A stretch of 64,000 nt of DNA from Pyrocephalus nanus (GCA_038380795.1 CM076261.1:10732556-10796555); one strand, 5' to 3'; positions 48,121-62,299 are shown, numbered from the stretch's first letter. Notes: generated by a model not told the origin, from the sequence alone. Program-made: numbers and translations.

Positions 48121-50884
48121 TCCTTAATGACTTCTTGCTTTCCTTCAGAACTTTCTCAGGCTAAGGAAATTGGATGGGAGTAGTATCATCTCTTCTTTAA
48201 TTGCTGGGTCATTCATTCATTTTAGAATGCAAAGAATCTCACTAGTCATCAGTCAGATTAGGGGCTTCTTAACTGCTGTCAGCAATGGTATTGTACCTTC
48301 TGCTTGATATATATTAACATTTGGAAGAGAACTGATTGTTTTAACTGTGTGTTAGTCTGTGTCTCAGTCTGTTTCTCAGTGATACACAGTTCAGTAATAG
48401 ATCCTGCTGCTTATTCTTATTTTTGCTTCTTGTCTTTGTTCCTATAACTCAAATTGAGTCATTTCCTCTCTCTGCAATTTCTGAGCTTTAATTAATTGGC
48501 ATGAGATTGGTTCTGTGTGACCTGTAAGATATTTTATCAGCAGCTTGTTTGCACTTTGTGCATCCAATTACAATATCTAGATTTTAGGTACCCATAATTA
48601 GCATTATATACTAATGATAAGATTGCAAGTTAATAGGAAACGCACAACTGCACTCTAAAACTACATGATTAATTAGAGATTTTAAAATTAAGTTCAATTT
48701 ACATTTTGGCAAAACAGGACACAGTATAATATCTTCATGTCAAGGGAATATTTGTTATTAGTAATTAACAAGAATTAAATGTGCCTCACTTGCAGTCTTC
48801 AAAATAGGATTGAAAATGAGGAACAATAATAAACAATTTCATGCACCTAGCAAGAACAAAAATTTATTGTAGATAAAAGTATGACTGTGCTGGGAAACAG
48901 GTTACGTTCTCATTTTCTAGCAGCTGCCCTTCCTATTTAATTACCAGGAGTCATTTTGTGAAATGGTTATATAGCTCCAACAAATAATTTGCACGTCCAC
49001 TGCAATAATCAGGCAAAGAGAGTGTCTTTCATCTAAGCAGTTTCACAAAACATGTAAACTTTTACTGATATATCAATGAGAATCCCTTTATCCTTACCTT
49101 AAAATAAACTGATCCAATGATCATTTAGTGTAATACCTCAATAGCTTAGGTAGAGAGCTCCAACTTTGGTGTCAAGCAGTGTGGAAGTAAAGAGTAAAGT
49201 AATTCAGCAATTCAGAGATGCTATGTGGAATCCTGTGTTGTAGGGATATAGGGGAGGTTATTTTGGTCTGTAAGAAAAAATAATTCTTACAATCCAAATA
49301 GTGAGTAGTACACAGCTAGCAAAACCCTAATGCTAATGGCTAAGGCTCTGGCTCTGTACACACTTCTTTTTTTGTCTGAAGCACCACATTTGAGCGGGTG
49401 ATACTTAGTGGCTGCCTCCAGGGTTTCCAGAACTTCATGTTTTCTGGAGAATTTTCCTAAGAGTAAGCTCCCCTATCTGCTCAGAGCTCAAACATCTTGG
49501 TCTATTCCCTGAGTTTCACATTTCACATACTAAAGTGGATACTCTGAGTCTTACGCTTTCGCAACAAGGAATTATGTGGTTGCCTTGGGCTGCACAGCTG
49601 AGTCATTGAGTGATGTGAGGAGGTGGGTATTTTTGAGCAGCTCCCCCCTTGACAAAAGGAACTGTGAAAGTACAAAGAAAGGAAAGAAAGAGGACAGCAC
49701 TCATTCTTGCACACGCAGTAGTTAATCATGTTTCAGGAGCAGCAAGATCCACCCTGTTGCCCCCCACTGCCTGACTATGGAATACTGTGCCTAAGATATG
49801 TGGTGATCACACTGCAGCTAGGCCATTGTGCCAAGAAGAATTAAAGGTCTTTGCAGGCAGAAATAGAGCTTAGAAGAGATCATATCTCCAAAGTATTACT
49901 GAGATCACAATGTATGTAGCTGCCTAAGGTGATAGGTATGGACAATCTTGCTGTCAGGGTTTAGGTGACCATACCAGTAAAGGAGTTCTGCACTGATACC
50001 CTGGACTTCTGTGCCCAGCCTTTACCTATCTCAAATTTGATGCCATACTAGGTCAGCTTTATCTTATCCTTTTACCACAAGGAATGAACTGAATGGCTTG
50101 CTGGTGCCATAGTTGAAATAAACAACTTTCTGTGATACTGACCTTTAACAAATTTTTCCTCTGAAGTAAGAAGAGTCTGAGAGGGAAAAAAGAAAAAGGA
50201 ATGACATAGACATTCTGGTCATCAGTCAAGCTGTTTTAGTCTAATCCTGGCATCTGTAAGTATTGCCTGAGGCAAGCAGTTGTCTAATTCTTTGCTTTCA
50301 CTATCTACATTGATTTGTTAGTGCTCCTCATCGACTGCTTGATGTTATTGTTCCTTTACATCAACCTGCTAAGACTTTGCAGTTTTGGTACTAAAAACCG
50401 CAGCTTTTCTCTCTTTCCTCAGAATTATATTCAGCTGCATCTCACGTTGTAGTTGAAAAAGGAGAAAATTCAGAAACTAGATGGAAGAGTGTTAAAGAGT
50501 GAAGGGATGTTTAATGCAAGTGGAGCCTGAAGTGGCTACAGGAAGTGAAAGGGTCTAAAAAAAAGAGAAAAGCTCAGGATGCAGAACATCAGCAGTAGAA
50601 TAAAAAAGAAAAGTGCAGGAGGAGACATTCTTCTCTCCCATAAGGAGAAAATTTCAATTTTACAGGAACACATAGAAAGGAAAAAAATAAAATTAAAAAT
50701 GCAGAAAAAAAGAGTATGTAGAAGATAAGAAAAAACATGAGAATGAAACAGGAGAACCAGGCAAAGATGAATTTAAAAAGAATAGATCTAAGATAAAGTG
50801 AAGAAAAGCACACATTTTTGCAATTCCTTTATACCGATTCGGATTTTTCGGGCAGGAGGTCCATACCTGTTGACCGTTCTTTGG
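48121..50884. other. Unique sequence (possibly the decayed end of the CR1 at left)
   Basis: No gene is recognised. The first 200-300 bp might be further CR1. A purine-rich low-complexity stretch occurs at about 50555-50810, explaining the low-complexity open frame on its minus strand. Confidence 0.5.
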
Positions 50885-51805
50885 CTAACTTGGAAACAGG
50901 ACTGGAAGGGATACTAAGCAAGTTTGCAGATGATTGAAAATTAGGAGGAGCTGTTGACTCCCTTGAAGGCAGGCAGGTCCCACAGAGAGACCTCAAAAAA
51001 TTAGAGGACTGGACAATCACCAACCATATGAAGTTCAATAAGAGGAAGTGCTGAATGCTGCACCTGGGATAGGGAAGCCTTGGATATTTGTAAAGACTGG
51101 GGACTGAGATGCTGGAAAGTAGTGCCATGTAAAGGGACCTGGGGGTCCATGTCCAATGACAAGCTGAAACTGAGTCAGCAGTGCCCAAGCAGCCAGAAGG
51201 GCCAACCGTGTCCTGGGGGCCATCAGGCAAAGCATGGCCAGCTGGTTGAGGGAGGGGATTGTCCCCCTCTGCTCTGCACTGGGGTGCCCTCACTTTGAAT
51301 ATTGTGTGCAGTTTTGGGGGCAACAATATAAGAAAGATATTAAGCTATTAGAGAGTGTCCAAAGGAGTGAAGTGAAGATGGTGAAAGGCCTTGAGGGGAA
51401 GCTGCATGAGGAGTGGCTGAGGTCAGCTGGTCTGTTCAGCGTGGAGATGAGGAGACTGAGGGGAGACTCCATTGCAGTTACAACTTCCTCATGAGGGGAA
51501 GAGGAGAGGCTGGCACTGATCTCTTCTCTGTGGTGACCAGTGAAAGGACCCAGGGGAATGGCCTGAGGTTGTGTCAGGGGAGGTTTAGGTTGGATATTAG
51601 ACAGAGGTTCTTCATTCAGAGGGTGTTTTGGCAGTGGAGCACGCTTCCCAGGGAAGTGGTCAGAGCACCAAGCTCGACTGAGTTCAAGAAGCATTTTGAT
51701 GATCCTCTTAGGCACATGATGTGGCTTTTGGGGATGGTCCTGTGCAGGTCCAGGAGATGAACTCGATGAATTTTGTGGGTCCCTTCCAACTCAGCACATT
51801 CTGTG
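50885..51805 (+). mobile_element. CR1 LINE, 3' fragment
   Basis: About 0.92 kb of CR1 in forward orientation. It enters inside the reverse transcriptase just before the KFADD motif (AAGTTTGCAGATGATTGA at about 50919-50936, where the codon after FADD is already a stop). It runs through the C-terminal region in several short frames (51234-51494, 51413-51760) and ends with the typical GGGTCCCTTCCAACTCAGCA and CATTCTGTGATTCAGTGATC tail. It belongs to the same subfamily as the reversed copy at 15668-16396. Multiple indels make it non-coding. The open frames on the opposite strand (50829-51326, 51290-51715) are antisense shadows. Confidence 0.94.
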
Positions 51806-54247
51806 ATTCAGTGATCATCTCTGTATTATTTTTAGAGTATTTTTTTTTTTTCAAATTAACTTTAAGGCCTTAAAATGTGCTTCTGTGTCAAATGGGATTT
51901 TTATAATTGTCAGATCACACTCAGAATATGAAGTGGAGTTATGAAGTAGTTTATTCAGTCACTCTTCAAGTAGTTTTCCATTTGCATTTTAGAAACCTCA
52001 GTCTAAATGCCAAGTCACTAGGCTGTAGATATTTTAAGGATTTTCTTAAAATTAATGCTTTTTAAAAGTTCATCCAAAGTAAGGTCATACCTTAAAAGGC
52101 AGTAAAAATCTTTTAAAAGGTTTCCCAAGGCTGAACTTGGAAAAGAAAAAAAAATGTGTTCAGAATCATTTCACCTTGACCCACATTACTTTGGAAAGAT
52201 TCTTGGGTTTGTTAAGGAACCCATATTTCAAAAAAATCCCATGAAAAACCCAAACCCAAAAAGAGTGAGAGAAGAAGGAAATGAAAAAAAAAAATAAAAA
52301 AAGCCAGAGTAACCTTCAGAAGACATTCCACAGAACCTGACAAAGTTTTGATTGAAAAGAGATTGATTCTCTAAAGTTTGAGTGGTCAGACATGCACTGA
52401 ATTTGCTGAGGTTCATTGCTATATCCTAGAAAGTATTTTCAGCCCTTCTATCCTAATAAGCTTATTAGTAAAAGGCTGAAAGGATCACAGATTGTCTATC
52501 AAGCAAGATTGTCAGTCACACACTGTTAGCAACTCTGCTGTGATTTATATACCATGCTTATAGAAGGGAGAAGTTTGAAAAATGTGCCTTATTGTGTCCT
52601 GTGACCATTGCAGTGGCACAAAATACAATGTACAGTATTGTGCTTAGGGGGTGGGAAGGTATATGTTGTGGAAGAGGAAGAAATAGAAAATTAAAATGGT
52701 ACTTTTCCCCTCTTGTTTCCTCCAGTGATAATTGGTACATAGAAGAAACTGAATTACCTGCAGAACTAGTTGTTATGGTAAAAAAATATGCTATTAAATG
52801 CAATTGAAAGGTGGGGAAAACACACAACATGGGAGAGGGAAAGCTCAAAATCAGTTCAACTGCTTTTAGCAACAGCCATTCTGAACTCCCTGTACTCAAT
52901 GTACCTAGACACAACTGGTTGTCAGTGCAGTTTTACGTCCAACAGAGACCTTTTTTCATATTTTTTGATTTATTTTGTATGTAGCAGCAGGAACTATTGA
53001 TAACTTCACTTATACAAGAATATAATTTATAGGGAAAAGTTGTGATAATTTGGTTATTACTGAAAGATTTTCAAATTGTTAAAAAAAAAGGTGATTTTAA
53101 TACAATGTTTCTCAGCAAGGCTTGTATCTAAAGGAAATGAAAGTGAGGTTTGCTAAAATTACAGATAAATTAGCAATTAAAGGGAATTAGACCCAGGTTG
53201 GCCTGAGCTTAGTGGAGCTGAGAGCCATGTACAAGTAAGTATCACTTCAGTTAGGGTTGTTGGATTACCCTAAGAAAGTCTTTGGGGTACAAATTTATCT
53301 CGGATTAAAACAACCCATCCTTGTTTCTCCTGACAGGTGTTGCTTTCTCTTCCACTCAGGAAGGGCTCCTCACTTTCCTTGAGGTGACCAAACATCTGTG
53401 TCTATGGTTCCCTGGTTAACATTTATCTTCCCTTGTGGCATAGCTGATTCCAGATGATAAGGACTGCATTGCAAATTTGCATGCATCTTTCATGCAAAAA
53501 GACTCCCTTCTGAATGCCTTTTATCCTTGCATCCAGTTTTACAGTACTACCAAAACCTTGCTGCATAAATACCAGATCCTTCCCAATGTACTTATCTTCA
53601 ATAAATGAAGACCATACAAAATTTATAATAAAATTTTTCACAATTTTTTTGTTACTTTTTGGTGTCTACATTATGTCTGACTGGAATTCAAGAAGGGTAT
53701 CTTTTAATAAGCTCACTACCCAAATGCCTGCCACAGCTGGAAAATTGCTGAATACAACGGCTGCATCCAAAAGGGAAAAGGTAGGTTACAGTGTCAGTTC
53801 AGAGAGCCAGAGTTGGTAAGATTGCAGTCGAGGATTTTGCTACACAACAAAAACATGCATTAGTGAAAGAATTTGGGAGTGACTCATCTCTGCACCTTGA
53901 TGATTATAAAGCCCTACACAGGCTCTGGTAAAAAACAGTCTATGCGCATCATTTATGTAGCTGTCCAATCATGGAAGTGCTACTACTGACAAATAAATTC
54001 AAATCCAGCCAGCAATCTCACCACCAATGTATTTAAAGTAGACAGCCACTTAAATTAAAGCTTACTAAAGCTGTGTGCATTTCAAGCATTCAGAGAGAAA
54101 ATAATGTGAGCCAGAAAATTTCAAGTCATCAAGGGGAGTCTCTCTGTTTCTTTGACACTCAAAGGAAAATAAGGCAAATAAGAAAAAAGAACAGCTTTTT
54201 GCGATCTGCCTGCTCTGCTGTCCACTTCCAATACCTAGTTAAGTACC
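51806..54247. other. Unique non-coding sequence
   Basis: No gene or transposon is recognised. Short A/T runs occur near 51840-51851 and an A-rich patch at 52225-52305. The 118-codon minus-strand frame at 52558-52914 has no family match. Confidence 0.5.
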
Positions 54248-54820
54248 TGCCAAGATTTAACCTCCCGCCAGCAACCAAGCCCCACGCAACCACTTGCTCG
54301 CTCCCAAACCAGCAGGATTGGGGAGAGAATCAGAAGGGTAAAAGCTAGAAAACTCATGATCTGAGATAAAGATAGGTTAATAGGGAAAGCAAAAGCCACG
54401 CACAAAAGCAAAGCAAACCAAAGAAATAATTCACTGCTTCCCATGGGCAGACAGGTGTTCAGCCATCCCCAGGACAGCAGGGCCCCATTTCATGTAATGA
54501 TTGCTTGGGAAGACAAACACCATCACTCTGAATGTCTCTCCCTTCCTCATTCTTTCCTCCACTTTATATACTTAAAGTGATGCCATATGTTATGGTGTAT
54601 ACCTTTGCTCAATTAGGATGGCCTGTCCTGGCTGTATCTCCCTCCAACTTCCTTGCCAGCATGGCAATACGAAAAGCAGAAAAGACCTTGGCTCAGTGCA
54701 AGTTCTGCTCAGCAATAAAAAAAAAAATCTCTGTATTATCAACCTGTGTTCAGCACAAATCCAAAATATAACCCCATACCAGCCACTGTGAAAAAATTAA
54801 TTCTATCCCAGCCAAAATCA
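54248..54820 (-). mobile_element. Solo LTR, ERVL-like endogenous retrovirus
   Basis: An LTR of about 573 bp, sense on the minus strand. It begins TG at 54248 and ends CA at 54820 on the plus strand. The termini match the widespread avian ERVL-type LTR that I recall as starting TGTGGTTTTGGCTGG in sense. Internal blocks include ATTGGGGAGAGAATCAGAAG, CCCATGGGCAGACAGGTGTT and CCTTGGCTCAGTGCAAGTTC. In sense direction a TATATAAA box lies at 54570-54563. The candidate 5-bp flanks (GTACC and GCACA) agree at only three positions, so the duplication is uncertain and the exact end may be up to 10 bp further right. No internal retroviral genes are next to it. Confidence 0.85.
54563..54570 (-). promoter_or_regulatory. 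TATA box of the ERVL-like LTR
   Basis: TATATAAA on the minus strand, at the expected place upstream of the R/U5 part of this LTR. Present activity is unknown. Confidence 0.55.
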
Positions 54821-56244
54821 GCACAGCACAATAGTTTTTATTTAAAACTAACCTCCTGGCTGTTTTAGAATTGCAGAAAGAGGAACCTCATCTTCTCTCC
54901 CTGAGAAATAGAAAAAAATAAGATAAAAAAATTTGGACAATCAAGAAAATTACTATTTCTGGGAACCACTCTTAAAAGATTATCAGAGCACCTTACATTT
55001 CTAAGAAGTTGGTCAGACACATTCACCAAGTATTCATATTCAGTGTCTGCTGCATAATAAAAAGCTACCAGTTTGCATGTGATGGAACAGACTGGCTGAA
55101 ATAGAAAATCTGTATCAAGAAATTGCACATCACTAAAAAGTGCTTCAAGTTAGGATTTAATGTGTATTTAAAATATTTTGATGAAATGAACAGAGAATGC
55201 TTCAGGCCATTCAAAAATGTCTTTAGGGGTTCCTGTTTTACATATCAAATATATGTTTTATGTTGTGCTATCCTGCTGTCAAGACAAACAGTCATTACTT
55301 GTTTTGTGTCTCCATATCTCTGTTACTAAGAGTTTTTTGTTTTGTTTTGTTATGTTGATTAGCATGGAACATTTATCACAGTCAGGGCTCTATGGTTCAG
55401 CTCTTCTTTTTCATACAAAAAGGAAAGAAAAGCATATTTTATAGGAATGCAAAATTTCCTAACCCTGTCTTAGAAAGCAAGATATTTAAACTGCTGCTCC
55501 AGGAGTACCACTTATGTAGATAAAGGATATAGGCTTAGTAGAGATCAAAATATATAACAGAGAATTAAAAATACTTCATAGTATAGCATCTTGCCAAGCT
55601 TTGCATATCAAAAAAATGTCTTCATTAAAGTTATAATTAATGATTATTTTTATCTTTATACTGGTGGCATAAAAGCCACTCTGACCCAGATTCCACTAAA
55701 ACCAGTATTTGAAAAGAGGAAACATTTATAATTTACTACTGAAATAGAACAGGACTAACAAACATATGCTAAAGGCAGGAATAAGGCACAAGAAAGGCCA
55801 GGGTTTACACAAAACAAATAAATTGGTTAACTAATTGGTGTGTTTTCAAAAGTGAAGAGGACATGGTTTATCAGGCCAGATGACACAGCTTTTACACATC
55901 ACAGTAAAAATGAAATCTTATCTCCTTGAAGGCTGTATTTTCACTAGTGATGCTTAATTTTAGATTACTTTTGAACTGAAGATTGCAGCATGAAATTTTT
56001 GAAAAATACATTTTATGTTAAGAGAAACTATTGACAAATCAGTACTGTATTTATAATAATCTCAGTCTTTTTAAAGTAATGAGTTAATAGAGTTCTTGTT
56101 TTCATTTCAAATTCATTTGAAAATACACTATTTTAAATGTGTCCATTTTATCATGGAAAACGGAATATAGAACTTAAGGAAGAGGGGAATATTTCTAAGA
56201 GAAACTCCAAAATTCTTCTTTTGCTTTGGCCCCAAATTAATTGT
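54821..56244. other. Unique non-coding sequence
   Basis: No gene or transposon is recognised. A short (GTTTT)n-like patch lies near 55331-55350. Confidence 0.55.
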
Positions 56245-56437
56245 AGAATCATAGAATCAGAAGGGTTGGAAAGGACCTCTGAGATCATCAAGTCCAACCC
56301 TTGATCCACTACCACCACAGTTACTAGACTGTGGCACTAAGTGCCACATCCAGCCTCTTCTTAAAAACCTCCAGGGACAGAGAATCCACCACCTCTCTGG
56401 GCAGCCCATTCCAATGCCTGATTACCCTCTGTAATGT
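56245..56437 (-). mobile_element. CR1 LINE, short 3' fragment
   Basis: About 190 bp from the 3' end of a CR1 in reverse orientation. It starts with the ATCATAGAATCAG terminus and the GGTTGGAAAGGACC block, continues through GTGGCACTAAGTGCCACATC and AAAACCTCCAGGGACAGAGA, and stops at CCAATGCCTGATTACCCTCT. It matches the first part of the element at 37641 nearly base for base. Only the 3' UTR and the last codons of ORF2 are present. Confidence 0.94.
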
Positions 56438-59400
56438 TGTTTTTGGACTAAGAAGACTAACAAGAGACTAGAATTATTTTTTTCGTGTTATTTCCCAGAA
56501 GGTAGTATTGTAAGACATGCATTCAAATCAAAGCATTCACCCTTCAGGTCTCAGCACCTTTGATTTTCGGTACATTGGTTGTTTCTCTATTGTGTTCCGT
56601 TGGGGGTTTTTTATACCATCTATACTTTGATAGAGGTTTTCATCTTCTCTCATTTTTATTATTGGCATATACATGATGTAGATTTGTACTATGTTGAACA
56701 CTTGCAGCTCACATTGTCCTCAGTGAGATTAGGTGAACCATAGTTCTGCAGATAACATTTGTGACCTTAGCCTGAAAAATCCATACCCAAGGGAATCCTG
56801 CTGCTATTCATTTCCCTTTCTAGAGCCTACATTAAGAGGTTTCTCTTTTACAAATAGTTGAAGTTTCTTCCTTTTAGTTTGACTGTTGAATTTCTTGAAG
56901 CACCAGGAGCACACAGGGAGCATTGCTATATAAATCAAGTAATAATATTATGTATAAAGAAAAATCACAGAGGAGAAAAAAAGTCTCAAGCTGTTAAAAA
57001 CAAATTACACTCAGATATTGGAAAGACCTCCCACAGTTAAAGAATGAGTTATAATATTAACAGAAAATATAGCATGCAAGCAACTTTCCTTTATTCAACA
57101 TGATAACAGAAAGATTCAAGTGTCCGTGGAACCCATACTTTGATTATGTTAATTCACATTAATTTTTGAGAGGAAATGTTTAAAAGGATTGGGTAGAGGA
57201 AAACAATACATGTAATTGTATTTAGTATGGCATGTCCTGGTTGAACGCTTTCTTTTCTCTGAGAATGTTTTACTTACTATTTCTTTGGTCTTTTTAGAAT
57301 GACCAGTGTTACTTTATCAGGGACCTTGAGCATATGCTTTACTGTAAGCACATTAGTATATTTGAGCATATATTGCTTAAATACTTCAACAAAACGTTTA
57401 CTTCAAGGAAAGACTAAATATTTGCATTACACTGCACATGCAACTGATCCATGTGCAATTTTATAAAGGACTCTTGTCTGGGAGTACAGCTAGGAAAAGG
57501 TAGAACTGGCTGGATGAAAGATTGCCCAAGAGACATTGAAACAGCTGCACCAAGCATGTGTTCTTCTACATGTAGACCAAGTCATGGTGACCATTTCTTC
57601 TACTTTGTCTGTAGGTTTGTTAACTGGGCATATTATAGGATTTCTTGCCTGTGACGTCCTCAAGAGTCACTTTAACATTAAAAATACAATAAATTGCCAA
57701 TATCTTACACTGAAATATGAGACTGATGTTTTATTATATATGTTAAATGAGCCCTTTGACACTGACACTTGAGTTTTCAGACCCATTACTTAAAAATATA
57801 TTAAGGAAAATTTCTGGCCATAAAACTGTAAAATCTGGATAGAAGAAACAAATGGAGATGAAAGTAGAAAGACACACATATAAAAACTGAAGTGTTTGTT
57901 CAAGGGTAGGTGCTTTGTTGATTAGGGAGACTTTTCCAATTCCTAGCCTAATAATATTTTTTATGTGAAATATACATACTTTTTGTGTTGTCGACTTGAT
58001 GATTTCTAGACTCTTAGGATATATCTTCAGATAAAATTATTACACTAAAAATAAGTGAATAGTTATCTACTATCTTCAGTCATAGTGTATTTGTCAACAT
58101 AAAACCCCTTAGAAATTATTTTATGTGGAAAAAATTTACTTGCTGCTTACTCTCGCTGAAATCTGCAAGGTCTTGAACACTGTGCATTGAAGAGAGCTGT
58201 CTTTTGATGTTTTCCTACAGAAGATGGACAAATGGCATTTGGGAGGAGACTAAGCATTTTCTGCTATAGTTAAAATTTATGCATGAGCATTATTGACGTC
58301 TTCAGTTGGTGTTTTCAATAAAGAGATGGAAACTCATTGATTATATTTTCTCATTGCTTGTTTTCATATTGTTATAAAGCGATGGAGTCTCAAGACATGA
58401 GAGAGTATGCAGGAGCCTCACCCAGCATTTCAGTTGGGGTGATTGGTGCACTGAGGATGAATATTGGCAAGGTCAGTCATGGCAACTAAACCCAGTTCCT
58501 GAGATTAGATTATTATTTTCTCTGAACAGTTTAGAAAAACATTGTTAAATAAGGTTGGGAAAAACTAGCTTTCAAAGCAAGTAAAATGATGAGTACTATG
58601 TCTGAGGTGAACTGAAAATTATCCATTGCATTTTCTTCTATCAGGAATGTTTGTACAAATAGGTCCATTTGGCGGAAATAGACCACCATGGTGTGGTAGA
58701 ACAGTACTTCACTTATGCTCCATCCAAGATCTGAATGCAGCTTGTTTGTCCTTGAGTAGAAGAACTATAAACGTTTGTTTTAGCTAAACCACAACTGACT
58801 GCATATCATTAATTTTGTCCTTGAAAGCTTCTTAAATGAATTTCTGGATGAAAAGTTTTACTAGTTATTGTTTCAAATGCATTTCCCATCTACTTGTCTG
58901 CAGGGGTGATGAATGCAAGGATTGAAGTTGGACTAAATGTAGCTAGAACTATATAAAATTTGGTGTCCATTTGGTTTCTTGGTTTGGTTTGCTTATTTTG
59001 TGGTTTGATTTTTTTTTTTCCCCTCACAGGAATGGCTGCTGTCTTGTTCTGAAACAGCAGCTTCCAATCGTCTGTTTGTTGTGGTCTAGATTCTCCTTTC
59101 AACTTTGTTTCAAAGTGAAAATCGCTGAACACAATGAGAACAAAAGTAGATTTTATGTCCTTGAAATCTGTAAACTGTATTTCTTTCTTTCACTGAGACT
59201 GATTACCAGACTCTGATCTTAGTAGTTTTGAAAAGGTCAAATGAAACATGGAAGAGGAAACAAGGTAATGAGAATGAGAGAAAGATGGGAAGGGTAGAAA
59301 AAGATAATGCAATTTACTCACCATCAGGTTTGGTGATGTTTATGGGAAAAGAGAAAAAAAAAAAAGAAAATGTTGCAAAGAATATCAGGAGTAACTCAGT

Positions 59401-62299
59401 AGTCATATAAAAAATACTTTCTGAAGACGTACCTGAGGTCCTAAAGATGGCTAGTTTGGCTTGATATCATATGATGGGTCAGTCATAATAAGTCTTTTCA
59501 TCTTCAGAAGCTTTAACTGTTGTGACAGTAAATGTTTGTGGGCTTTGTTAAGACTGAACTCAGACCAGCAAATGTTGCTGTTATGAATATCTAGTGTTCT
59601 CTCCTGTTACTTCAACACAATAGACCAGTTCCTCCATAGGGCTTTATGTTATCCCTGGTTCACTACTTAGAAATTAGGTCAGACTATTAAAAATAACCAT
59701 CTGCCCAGTGGGGATCTGTCTATAGGACCAGCTCTTTACATCAAAGAGCTTTATTCCTTGTCACATTTGGGTTTTTTACTGCTAAAGAAATATGTCAGGA
59801 AAACAGCATTTGAGGAATCTGCAAGATGTTTAATACATGGGTAGATTGATTTAATAGTTTAGAGATGGTGGGTGAGTAATCTGTTGTTTTATAAAGAAGC
59901 AAAAGAATGAAGAGTGCTGTACTGAACAAACAGGATTGGTAACATTTTCAAAGCTGCAAAGGTAATCTGAGGATTTGTGTTTAACAAAATTGAATTTCAA
60001 GGAAAATCAAGGTTATGCCTATACTGATATTTCCCCCTTCCCTCTTTTTTTTTTCTTTTTGTTGTTAAAGAATGAGATTGAAGTTTCTGTGATACAAATA
60101 AAAGCATAATCTGCCAGCAAGTTTGTTGTTCGTTGATACATGAGTGAGTTCTTGTCTTTCCCTCTTAGCTATGTGAGTTGACAGTTTAAACATTCCTCTT
60201 GCACAGGGTAACGAAAATAGCTTTAACTTTCACTTCATAAGATTTAATATCGTTGATAGCTTTAAGGTATGTAGCAGGTAGAGAATTTTTTACCTAAGGG
60301 TTGATGTTGTAACTTAATGTTACATGTCGGTGAAGTTTATGGAATGGATGTCTTTGATCAGCTCATTTTCATTAAAAAAGTTGTATGAAGGGAAAATAAT
60401 GTATTGTTTTGTTTTGTTTTGTTTTGTTTCCCCATAACAGCTTTCATTTACTTCATTCGCTTTCTTGTGGTAAGTTGTGAAAATTAGTTTACTGGGTAAG
60501 ATGAGACTGGCTGCAGCATAAAGTAGCTGGTTGGTATAGATTCCAGAAAACAAATGGATTAGCAACTAAATAGTGTGGGAACCCAGAAGAAAAGCCCACT
60601 AATTTTTTGATATAGTGGCAGAAAATTCTAATAATGTGAAGTCTTTTCTCAATGAACTAAAGTATTTAAAAAATACTGTAAAGCTCTGTATATTATAAAC
60701 CTGATTTGAAAAGCAATAAAGTTAATAGATATCTCTATTTGGATCTTTGGAGGACAAGGTACTGACTGATGTCAGGAGCTGAAATACTGCCCAGTGTCTT
60801 GTTTCAGCAGTCCATCTCCATTCAGCAAAGTATTTAATCATGTACTTAGCTGTGGAATAAGATGTAATTTATGTGTGCCTAAGTACTTGGCTAAACAGGG
60901 ACAGAAACTAGCAATACATGTAGTAGCTATTGTCTGGTGTCTGTTGATTAATCTGATACTTTAGACCAGTTGTTGGTGAATTATTAATATTATCCAGGAA
61001 GAATGATTTTCTCTGATGTGTTTCAGAGGAAATGGGCATGGAGCATATTTGCTTGAAGGGATTATAGATAGATTATTGGTATATATAAGATGTGTTTCAT
61101 CGAATTGTTTGGAAGAATGTGATACACACATTTTTAGTTCACTTATATTTGCTTGCAATGAGTTAACATGTTTTTCAGGTTTTAAATTTAAGCATGGCAG
61201 CTTTCTCAGAAATCCTGTGTGATAAGATCAGAAACAGTGGGAAAAGCTTCTGTCATTGCAGTATCTTCGATATTTTATTCAGATACAGAGTTTTAAGGGT
61301 TTGGGTAGCTTTTTACCTCATGAGGATCACAAAAGGTTTGATTCATGTAAGCTAGTAAGGAATAAAGAGCACCTTGGAGGAAAAGATTTATGTAAGAGCA
61401 AAGCAGCAATAATGGCAATTTACTGTAGACAGATTCTTTTTGAATGCCACAACAGTAACAGAGGGATTGAAAAGGCCACATCAAGATTTTGACTGATTAC
61501 AAAACCCTCATGAATACCTTCAGTCCCCACGTTTCATGTAAGGCTACTTTATTTGCTTGTCTTTCTAAAGCAGAGGAAAAATTATTAGCTTTTTTTTATA
61601 AATATTAAAATACTTTACAATCTATTATTCAGTCTTAGTGCATTAATACAACTTAGCCATGCCACATGTTTGCATACAGCTTCACAACAAAGTCAACACT
61701 AAACTTTCAAAAAATATGAACAAGATTGTAGCATGAGGATAGGTTTAGTAAAATGAGATACTGTATTTTAAAAACCCCACAGTTTTGGAAGCTTTTAAGA
61801 ATTTTCAAGAAATTGATTGACATTATGTAAAGCCTATTCCCCTCCCTCTCTCTGAAACCCAAGATTCTCACAGAAGTATTTTTTTTCCAGAAATTTACAT
61901 TCTGAAAAAGGGAACTCATAAATTTTCATAATAAAATTGTGTTACTATGGAACATTACAGAGTCCATTTTGAAGTTAGGCATGAACAAACATTTTTTATT
62001 ATTTTTTTTCTTGAAAACCAGGCTCTCAGCAAAATGGCAATTGTCACACGAAAGTTTACATTCCTTGAAAATTGTACCGATTTGTTAAAAAAACAAGCAC
62101 TGAAAACTAGACCTATTTTAACAAGTATCTGCCAAGGGCTGATATTTCACCTGAATGTTTTTTCCACAAGGAATATAAACATATAAATATCTTTTATATG
62201 AACTAATCAGAGCAAAAAACTTCTGACTCTAAAAACTAGCAGCTTTCTAAAAATAAAGCTTTCATGTAGCTGAGGCACGAACTATTATTAGGAATGAAA
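56438..62299. other. Unique non-coding sequence
   Basis: No gene or transposon is recognised in nearly 6 kb. A (GTTTT)n tract lies at 60406-60429, short poly-A/T runs at 59008-59020 and 59355-59367, and a T-rich patch at about 60040-60065. Confidence 0.55.
60406..60429. repeat. (GTTTT)n pentanucleotide microsatellite
   Basis: Four full GTTTT units plus GTTT. A simple repeat without flanking retroposon sequence. Confidence 0.95.

Noticed and set aside
50829..51715. Minus-strand frames of 141-165 codons
   Set aside because: Antisense to the forward CR1 at 50885-51805; CR1 codes on the plus strand here.
30402..54820. A single endogenous retrovirus bounded by the two ERVL-like LTRs
   Set aside because: The spacing is about 24 kb, the LTRs are diverged, and the interval has no gag, pol or env. 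It contains unrelated CR1s and another solo LTR.
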